NCBI GenBank assembly: GCA_947453585.1
Contig: CANGHQ010000104.1
Coordinates: 1 to 6,603, forward strand
Reading direction: 5' to 3'
DNA: 6,603 nucleotides
DNA from: Burkholderiales bacterium
Lineage (GTDB): Bacteria; Pseudomonadota; Gammaproteobacteria; Burkholderiales; Burkholderiaceae_C
Both the position numbers and the translations under genes were made by a program. The notes under the pieces are model-generated. The model was not told the origin of the DNA, searched no databases, and saw nothing but the letters and a program-made list of their open reading frames with translations. Position 1 is the stretch's first letter; the number at the start of each line of letters is the position of its first letter. This document shows, piece by piece, positions 1-4,807 of this stretch.

Positions 1-600
1 CTGGGCATCACCAAGCGCCGCCAGGCAAATGCCTCGGGTCAGCGCGAGGGCATCGAGTTGCGCGTGCACCCGAGCCTGGTGCCTGCCAAGCGCCTGATTG
101 CCAACGTCGAAGGCGCCATGAACGCGGTGATGGTGCAGGGCGACGCGGTGGGTACCACGCTGTACTACGGCAAGGGCGCGGGTTCCGAGCCCACGGCCAG
201 CGCGGTGATTGCGGACTTGGTGGACATCACCCGCCTGCACACCGCCGACGCCGCCCAACGCGTGCCGCACCTGGCTTTCCAGCCCGATTCCATGAGCGAT
301 TTGCGCATCTTGCCCATGGCAGATGTGGTGACAAGCTACTACCTGCGCCTGCGCGTGGCCGACCAGACCGGCGTGCTGGCCAAGGTCACCGGCATTCTGG
401 CGGACGCCGACATCAGCATTGACGCGGTCTTGCAGCGCGAGGCCGACGAGGTGAGCGGCGAGGAAGCCAACCAAACCGACCTCATCATCCTGACCCACGA
501 CTGCGCCGAGGCGCGCATGGACGCGGCTTTGGTGCGCATGCAGGCGCTGCCCACGGTGCTTCAAGCCATTGTGCGCATTCGCAAGGAAGAGCTGGCCTGA
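1..600 (+). CDS. hom: Homoserine dehydrogenase, C-terminal part (5' end outside window)
   Basis: Homoserine dehydrogenase reduces aspartate semialdehyde to homoserine with NAD(P)H, in the cytoplasm, at the branch to threonine and methionine. The frame is open from base 1 to the TGA at 598-600, giving 199 residues. Full-length monofunctional enzymes are about 430-440 residues, so the nucleotide-binding half lies upstream. The end of the catalytic domain is visible: a VHPSLVP stretch near residues 22-28 and the conserved GKGAGSEPTASAV segment near 57-69. From about residue 113 to the end there is an ACT domain (YYLRLRVADQTGVLAKVTGIL and on), the usual site for feedback inhibition by threonine in this enzyme type. 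There is no kinase domain in the visible part, which fits a stand-alone Hom, although the missing N-terminus cannot be checked. The stop codon overlaps the thrC start by one base. Confidence 0.95.
   Translation: MGITKRRQANASGQREGIELRVHPSLVPAKRLIANVEGAMNAVMVQGDAVGTTLYYGKGAGSEPTASAVIADLVDITRLHTADAAQRVPHLAFQPDSMSDLRILPMADVVTSYYLRLRVADQTGVLAKVTGILADADISIDAVLQREADEVSGEEANQTDLIILTHDCAEARMDAALVRMQALPTVLQAIVRIRKEELA
583..591 (+). promoter_or_regulatory. Ribosome binding site for thrC, inside hom
   Basis: The purine-rich stretch AAGGAAGAG lies within the last codons of hom. It sits 8-16 bases upstream of the thrC ATG at 600, a workable Shine-Dalgarno distance. It supports the ATG at 600 as the true start. 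Ribosomes finishing hom at TGA (598-600) are also already in place to restart. Confidence 0.6.
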
Positions 601-2027
601 TGCGTTACATCTCCACCCGCGCCACCGGCACGCCCCCATCCGAGCACAAGCGCTTTTGCGAAATCCTGCTTGAAGGCCTGGCGCCCGACGGCGGTCTGTA
701 TTTGCCCGAGACCTATCCGCAAGTAGACGCGGCTACCTTGACCCGCTGGCGCGGCCTGGCCTACGCCGATCTGGCGTTTGAGATTTTGTCGCTGTACGTG
801 GACGACATTCCGGCCGACGATTTGCGCGCTCTGTGCCGCAAGACCTATACCGAAGAAGTGTTCGGTACGGCGGCCATCGTGCCGCTCACGCGGCTTGAAG
901 ACGGCTTGTACCTGCAGGCCCTGTCCAACGGCCCCACGCTGGCCTTCAAAGACATGGCCATGCAGCTGCTGGGCAACCTGTTTGAATACGAACTGGCGCG
1001 CCGGGGCGAAGAGCTCAACATCTTTGGCGCCACCAGCGGCGACACCGGCAGCGCGGCCGAATACGCCATGCGCGGCAAAAAAGGCGTGCGCGTCTTCATG
1101 ACCAGCCCGGACGGCCGCATGAGCCCCTTCCAGCAAGCGCAAATGTTCAGCCTGCTGGACGACAACATCTACAACATCGCCATCACCGGCGTGTTTGACG
1201 ATTGCCAGGACCTGGTCAAAGCCGTGTCGGGCGACCTGGACTTCAAGCGCAAATACAAGATTGGCACCGTCAACTCCATCAACTGGGCGCGCCTCATGGC
1301 GCAGGTGGTGTACTACTTTGCCGGTTATCTACAAAGCACGAAAAGCAATGAGGAGCGCGTCAGCTTCACCGTCCCCAGCGGCAACTTCGGCAACGTCTGC
1401 GCGGGCCATGTGGCACGCATGATGGGTTTGCCGATTGCGCAACTGGTCGTGGCTACCAACGAAAACGATGTGTTGGATGAGTTTTTTCGCACCGGCGTCT
1501 ACCGCGTGCGCGGCACGGCCGATACGCACGAAACCTCGAGCCCGTCCATGGATATTTCCAAGGCCAGCAACTTTGAGCGCTTTGTGTTTGACCTGCTCGG
1601 GCGCGATGGCGCACGTACCGCCGATTTGTTTGGTAGCCAAGTGCCGCGCCAGGGTCGCTTTGACCTGGGCGCCGACCCGGCCTTTGCCCAGGCCGCTAGC
1701 CGCTACGGTTTTGCCAGTGGCAAAAGCACGCACACAGACCGCCTGGCCACCATCCGAGACACCTGGCAAAAATACGGCTTGGTGGTGGACACCCATACCG
1801 CCGACGGCCTGAAAGTGGCGCACGAGCACCGCGTGCCTGGCGTGCCCATGCTGGTGCTGGAAACCGCCTTGCCCATCAAGTTTGCCGCCACCATCGTCGA
1901 AGCCCTGGGGCGCGAGCCCGAGCGCCCGGCCAAGTTTGCAGGCATTGAGGCCTTGCCGAAAAAAGTGCGTGTGATGGCGCCTGACGTGCAAGCCATCAAA
2001 GACCTGATCGCCCATGCCTGCGACTAA
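600..2027 (+). CDS. thrC: Threonine synthase
   Basis: A PLP enzyme of the cytoplasm that converts O-phosphohomoserine to threonine and phosphate, the last step of threonine synthesis. The 475-residue length is normal for the proteobacterial form. An N-terminal segment (MRYISTRAT) is followed by the PLP-lysine motif NGPTLAFKDMA with the probable Schiff-base Lys117. Next come GATSGDTGSAAEYA at about 143-156, which holds the cofactor and substrate phosphate, the GTVNSINWARL segment near 220-230, and VPSGNFGN at 258-265. The HETSSPSMDIS segment, typical of this family, follows. The ATG at 600 overlaps the hom TGA by one base (TGATG), has a Shine-Dalgarno sequence upstream, and gives the expected N-terminus. 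thrB is not between hom and thrC, so homoserine kinase must be encoded elsewhere. No frameshift or missing motif is seen. Confidence 0.97.
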   Translation: MRYISTRATGTPPSEHKRFCEILLEGLAPDGGLYLPETYPQVDAATLTRWRGLAYADLAFEILSLYVDDIPADDLRALCRKTYTEEVFGTAAIVPLTRLEDGLYLQALSNGPTLAFKDMAMQLLGNLFEYELARRGEELNIFGATSGDTGSAAEYAMRGKKGVRVFMTSPDGRMSPFQQAQMFSLLDDNIYNIAITGVFDDCQDLVKAVSGDLDFKRKYKIGTVNSINWARLMAQVVYYFAGYLQSTKSNEERVSFTVPSGNFGNVCAGHVARMMGLPIAQLVVATNENDVLDEFFRTGVYRVRGTADTHETSSPSMDISKASNFERFVFDLLGRDGARTADLFGSQVPRQGRFDLGADPAFAQAASRYGFASGKSTHTDRLATIRDTWQKYGLVVDTHTADGLKVAHEHRVPGVPMLVLETALPIKFAATIVEALGREPERPAKFAGIEALPKKVRVMAPDVQAIKDLIAHACD

Positions 2028-2043
2028 AACCCACTTCAAGACC

Positions 2044-3300
2044 ATGAGCACGCCACCCGTTCGCAAACCCCTGTTGTCGCTCGGTGTGGCGCTCACCCAG
2101 CTGCTGGGCGCGCTGGCCGATCGCGCGCTCGCTACCGAGCTGGTTTCGACCTTTGACGCCGATGGTCGTGTGCTGGCGCAAGAGGTGGTGTCCGCGCTGC
2201 AGGTGCCGCCACAAGACAACAGCTCGATGGATGGCTACGCGCTGCGCGTGTCTGACTTGGCTGCGGGCGTCGCTTTGCCGGTGTCGCAGCGCATTGCGGC
2301 CGGCGCCAGCGGGGCACCACTGGAAGCAGGCACCGTGGCGCGCATCTTTACCGGCGCACCCATTCCGCCGGGCGCCGACGCCGTGGTCATGCAGGAAGAC
2401 TGCTCGGAAGTGCCGGCCAGTGAAGCGTCTGGCGGCCGAGTCGCCATTGTGGTCAACACCCACCCACAGTTGGGCCAATGGATTCGCCGCCAAGGCGAAG
2501 ACGTTACTTTGGGCCACGCCGTGCTGCGCGCAGGCCAGCGCCTGGGGCCTGCGGCCTTAGGCATGGCCGCCAGCGTGGGCATGGCGCAGCTGCAAGTGGC
2601 GCGCCGCCCCCGGGTGGCCTTGTTTTCTACCGGGGATGAACTCGTCATGCCCGGCCAGGTGGCGCCAGAGCACATGGCGCCGGGGGCGATTTATAACTCC
2701 AACCGTTTCTTTTTGGCCAGCCTGCTGCGCCGCATGGGCTGCGATGTCACCGACCTTGGCATCGTGCCCGACCAGTTGGACGCCACCGTGGCCGCCTTGC
2801 GCGGCGCAACGCAGGCGCACGACGTCATTCTCACCAGCGGCGGCGTGTCCGTTGGCGAAGAAGACCACATCAAACCCGCCGTGCAGGCGCTGGGCACGCT
2901 CGACCTGTGGCAAATCGCCATCAAGCCCGGCAAACCGTTTGCCCATGGGCGCATTGGCGCGGCGCACTTTATTGGCTTGCCCGGCAACCCGGTGTCGAGC
3001 TTCATGACCTTTTTGCTGCTGGTGCGGCCCTTTTTGCTGCGCCTGCAAGGCGTGGCCGACGTGGCGCTGCCCCAGCAAACCCTGCGCGCTGATTTTGGCT
3101 GGCCGCGCGCGGACAAGCGCCAGGAATTCTTGCGCGTGCGGCGCAACGCGGCCGGCGGCCTCGATTTGTTCCCTAACCAAAGTTCGGGTGTGCTGAGTTC
3201 GGCCGTGTGGGGCGACGGCTTCGTGGACAACCCGGCCAGCCAGACGATTGCGCCGGGCGATCTGGTGCGCTTTGTGGCCTTTAACGAGTTGCTGGCCTGA
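2044..3300 (+). CDS. moeA: Molybdopterin molybdenumtransferase MoeA
   Basis: MoeA inserts molybdate into adenylylated molybdopterin, the last general step of molybdenum cofactor synthesis, in the cytoplasm. The 418 residues match the usual length of about 400-415. Visible family motifs are QDNSSMDGYALR (about 57-68, with Asp63 in the conserved MDGYA position), FTGAPIPPGADAVVMQED after residue 100, and STGDELVMPG before residue 210. Further on are GAIYNSNRF, the MoCF-type SGGVSVGEEDH segment (about 265-275), KPGKPFAHG (294-302) and GLPGNPVSS (311-319). The C-terminal beta domain follows. I chose the ATG at 2044 because homologues start close to the LLSLGVALTQLL segment. An in-frame ATG at 2014 would add ten residues and overlap the end of thrC by 14 bases. 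Neither start has a strong Shine-Dalgarno sequence. The gene begins 16 bases after thrC and is followed 13 bases later by moaD. Confidence 0.95.
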   Translation: MSTPPVRKPLLSLGVALTQLLGALADRALATELVSTFDADGRVLAQEVVSALQVPPQDNSSMDGYALRVSDLAAGVALPVSQRIAAGASGAPLEAGTVARIFTGAPIPPGADAVVMQEDCSEVPASEASGGRVAIVVNTHPQLGQWIRRQGEDVTLGHAVLRAGQRLGPAALGMAASVGMAQLQVARRPRVALFSTGDELVMPGQVAPEHMAPGAIYNSNRFFLASLLRRMGCDVTDLGIVPDQLDATVAALRGATQAHDVILTSGGVSVGEEDHIKPAVQALGTLDLWQIAIKPGKPFAHGRIGAAHFIGLPGNPVSSFMTFLLLVRPFLLRLQGVADVALPQQTLRADFGWPRADKRQEFLRVRRNAAGGLDLFPNQSSGVLSSAVWGDGFVDNPASQTIAPGDLVRFVAFNELLA

Positions 3301-3302
3301 GG
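3299..3302 (+). promoter_or_regulatory. Weak ribosome binding site for moaD
   Basis: GAGG overlaps the moeA stop codon (TGA at 3298-3300) and lies 11 bases before the moaD ATG at 3314. It is short and slightly far, but it is the best candidate in this gap and suggests that moaD translation is linked to moeA termination. Confidence 0.35.
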
Positions 3303-3313
3303 CGCAAACCACC

Positions 3314-3565
3314 ATGCAAGTCCACATCAAATACTTTGCCTCCATCCGCGAGGCCATGGGCTGCGGCTCTGAGGCCTGGGACACCAGCGCCACCACGCTG
3401 GGCGAACTGCGCCAGGCCTTGGTCGCGCGTGACGTACGCGATGAGCATCCGCTGGCCGCTGGCCGCGCGGTGCGCATTGCGCTGGACCAGCTCATGTGCG
3501 AAGAAGACGCCTTGCTCACGCCGGGCTGCGAAGTGGCTTTTTTCCCACCGGTGACGGGCGGCTAG
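3314..3565 (+). CDS. moaD: Molybdopterin synthase small subunit MoaD
   Basis: MoaD is a ubiquitin-fold sulfur carrier. Its C-terminal glycine is adenylated by MoeB and thiocarboxylated, and it donates sulfur to the precursor cPMP (precursor Z) in the active site of MoaE. The 83-residue product is the normal size. It begins MQVHIKYFASIREAMG, as expected for the first beta strand and helix, and ends in the hallmark FFPPVTGG with the terminal Gly-Gly tail fully intact. The start at 3314 is chosen because it gives this family N-terminus; earlier in-frame start codons lie inside moeA. The gene sits between moeA and moaE, only 4 bases before moaE, which fits production of the two subunits together for the MoaD2-MoaE2 complex. 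Confidence 0.96.
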   Translation: MQVHIKYFASIREAMGCGSEAWDTSATTLGELRQALVARDVRDEHPLAAGRAVRIALDQLMCEEDALLTPGCEVAFFPPVTGG

Positions 3566-3569
3566 AGCC

Positions 3570-4067
3570 ATGGCGCAAACCATGCCCCGGGTGCGGATTC
3601 AGCACGGCAGCTTTGACGTGTCGCAAGAAATTGCCGAGTTGCAGGCGGGCGACCCGCGCGTTGGCGCGGTGTGTACCTTTTTGGGCACGGTGCGTGACCG
3701 CAACGTGCAGGGCGCGGCCCACGCCGCCAGCGTGCAGTCGCTCGAACTCGAGCATTACCCCGGCATGACCGAAAAGTCGATTGAAGCCATGATTGACGAG
3801 GCGCACTGCCGCTTTGACATTTTTGGCGCGCGCGTGGTGCACCGCATCGGCGTGCTGGCGCCTACCGAACAAGTGGTGCTGGTGGCCGTGACGTCGGCGC
3901 ACCGGGGCGAGAGTTTTCAGGCCTGCGAGTTTTTGATGGACTACCTTAAAACCCAGGCGCCTTTCTGGAAAAAAGAGCAAACCCCGCAGGGCGCGCATTG
4001 GGTGGACGCCCGTGTGTCCGACGACGCGGCGCTTGCGCGCTGGGGCATTGCGACGCGCAACGCATAA
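3570..4067 (+). CDS. moaE: Molybdopterin synthase catalytic subunit MoaE
   Basis: MoaE is the large subunit of molybdopterin synthase. It converts cPMP to molybdopterin using sulfur from the MoaD thiocarboxylate. The protein is 165 residues, slightly longer than the typical 140-155. Diagnostic segments are FLGTVRDRN near residues 39-47, VQSLELEHYPGMTEKSI, and VTSAHRGESFQACEFLMDYL. The catalytic-lysine region LKTQAPFWKKE follows, with Lys127 and Lys134 in the positions of the two conserved active-site lysines of the family, then GAHWVDAR. The start is ATG 3570, four bases after the moaD stop. A second in-frame ATG at 3582 would remove four residues and cannot be ruled out. No clear Shine-Dalgarno sequence is present, so translation probably depends on coupling to moaD. 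This is the last gene of the plus-strand cluster. Confidence 0.96.
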   Translation: MAQTMPRVRIQHGSFDVSQEIAELQAGDPRVGAVCTFLGTVRDRNVQGAAHAASVQSLELEHYPGMTEKSIEAMIDEAHCRFDIFGARVVHRIGVLAPTEQVVLVAVTSAHRGESFQACEFLMDYLKTQAPFWKKEQTPQGAHWVDARVSDDAALARWGIATRNA

Positions 4068-4139
4068 GCGCCTGCTTGCGGGGCTGCGCTTGCGCAGGGC
4101 GCCAAGTCAAGCGCTTTGCCCTGAAACCTGATACCTGAC
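4068..4139. other. Convergent intergenic region between moaE and the unknown minus-strand gene
   Basis: These 72 bases separate two genes that read towards each other. They contain a perfect short hairpin, CTGCG-CTTG-CGCAG (4084-4097), with a G-C-closed CUUG-type tetraloop. The hairpin can be nested in a longer imperfect stem formed by GCGCCTGC (4068-4075) and GCAGGGCGC (4094-4102). It is followed by AAGCGCTT, an 8-base palindrome at 4109-4116, and a small tandem repeat. No run of T follows the hairpin on either strand, so a standard intrinsic terminator cannot be called. It may slow polymerase or protect mRNA 3' ends, with Rho doing the termination. Confidence 0.4.
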
Positions 4140-4140
4140 T
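4120..4140. repeat. Three-copy 7-base tandem repeat (CCTGANN)
   Basis: Three consecutive 7-base units, CCTGAAA, CCTGATA and CCTGACT, share the core CCTGA. They end at the first base of the stop-codon complement of the minus-strand gene. The repeat is very short and may be chance; no function is evident. Confidence 0.4.
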
Positions 4141-4718
4141 TAGTGCGTGTAGGTGCGCTTGGGTTTTTGCGCGCCTGGCAGTTCGTCGTCGCTGGCCTGC
4201 CCATTGGACGGCGCTGAGGCGGGGGCGCTTGCGGCCTCACGCCAGTGGGCGTTGTTCATGGCTTTTTGCAGCAGGTGCAAGAGGCCATGTACCAGGGGTG
4301 GCTGCATGTGCAAGGTGCAGGCGCGCGCAGCCGTGCTGCTGTCGCCCGCGTCCTGAAACACCATTTGTACGCCGTTTTTGCTTTGTACGTTGAGCGTGAT
4401 CTCGGTCACGATCAGCGGCTCTGGCCCCATGGGCAGCGAGGTGCTTTGGGTGGAAAACGGGGTTTTCAGGTCGGCTTTTTGCAAAAAGTCGTCGTGCCTG
4501 AGTTCCACCAGCATGGACTGGGCCTGTGCGTCGGCCAGCGTCACCGGCGCATTGCGCGACTCCATCTTGGCAATCGTGAGCTCCAGGGGCGCCACCAGCT
4601 TGAGTGCGATGCGCCGGGTCAGCCACAGGCGCACCTCTTGTGCGTCCTGGGTATTGACGCGCATGAGCAGACGATCTTGGCGTTCGTCAAACAGCACGCT
4701 GAGTTGGTGAATGTTCAT
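4140..4718 (-). CDS. Conserved-looking protein of unknown function, 192 residues
   Basis: I do not recognise a characterised family. The protein is soluble, with no signal peptide or membrane segment. Residues 1-36 contain a compact, strand-rich N-terminus (MNIHQLSVLFDE, then RLLMRVNT) leading to an EVRLWLTRR motif at 28-36. I recall similar LWLTRR-type hypothetical proteins in Burkholderiales, but from memory only. A middle part of alternating strands and helices follows. The last 33 residues are rich in Ala, Pro and Ser, then acidic (DDE), then basic (KPKRTYTH), and look disordered. The ATG at 4718 is preferred; a TTG at 4736 would add six residues. No Shine-Dalgarno sequence precedes the ATG. 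Codon use and GC content resemble the neighbours, and frames on the opposite strand give no recognisable protein. It is convergent with moaE and divergent from clpB. Confidence 0.75.
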   Translation of the reverse strand: MNIHQLSVLFDERQDRLLMRVNTQDAQEVRLWLTRRIALKLVAPLELTIAKMESRNAPVTLADAQAQSMLVELRHDDFLQKADLKTPFSTQSTSLPMGPEPLIVTEITLNVQSKNGVQMVFQDAGDSSTAARACTLHMQPPLVHGLLHLLQKAMNNAHWREAASAPASAPSNGQASDDELPGAQKPKRTYTH

Positions 4719-4725
4719 GGGCTTG

Positions 4726-4755
4726 ATTTTAGACAAGGGCCCCCAGTGCCGTCAC
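4726..4755 (-). promoter_or_regulatory. Possible sigma-70 promoter for the unknown gene, perhaps leaderless
   Basis: Read on the minus strand, GTGACG (4755-4750) could act as a weak -35 and TAAAAT (4731-4726) as a -10, separated by 18 bases. The -10 matches five of six consensus positions and the -35 four of six. Only seven bases lie between the -10 and the ATG at 4718, so transcription would begin at or next to the start codon. This fits the lack of a Shine-Dalgarno sequence, but the match is modest. Confidence 0.35.
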
Positions 4756-4780
4756 CTTGAAAATCACACGAAGCCCCCAA
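4756..4780 (+). promoter_or_regulatory. Heat-shock (sigma-32/RpoH) promoter of clpB
   Basis: CTTGAAA at 4756-4762 is identical to the sigma-32 -35 consensus. After 11 bases, CCCCCAA at 4774-4780 closely matches the CCCCAT-type -10; counted from CCCCAA (4775) the spacing is 12. Both spacings are in the range known for RpoH promoters. Transcription would start near 4786-4788, leaving a leader of about 20 bases before the clpB ATG. The C-rich -10 and its place directly before a classic heat-shock gene make this strong by pattern. Confidence 0.8.
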
Positions 4781-4793
4781 GCTGTGATCCAAC

Positions 4794-4797
4794 GGAG
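4794..4797 (+). promoter_or_regulatory. Ribosome binding site of clpB
   Basis: GGAG, within CGGAGTAA, lies 10 bases before the ATG at 4808. It is the only Shine-Dalgarno-like site in the short leader and supports that start. Confidence 0.7.
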
Positions 4798-4807
4798 TAA
4801 TTTACCT

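Noticed and set aside
1329..3519. Minus-strand open frames of about 300 residues opposite thrC and moeA
   Set aside because: They give low-complexity His/Gly/Gln-rich translations, have no supporting start signals, and overlap genes with intact family motifs.
3530..3768. Possible programmed frameshift at the TTTTTT run near the end of moaD, joining to another plus frame
   Set aside because: The in-frame product ends with the required Gly-Gly tail. The shifted frame gives an unrecognisable Arg/Cys-rich product, so a shift would destroy MoaD.
4245..4760. Plus-strand open frame of 171 codons over the unknown minus-strand gene
   Set aside because: It looks like an antisense shadow: it runs through the sigma-32 promoter region, lacks a Shine-Dalgarno sequence and has a His/Gln-rich composition. 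The minus-strand frame has a more protein-like composition.
4719..4807. CIRCE/HrcA operator upstream of clpB
   Set aside because: No TTAGCACTC-type inverted repeat is present in the divergent region.
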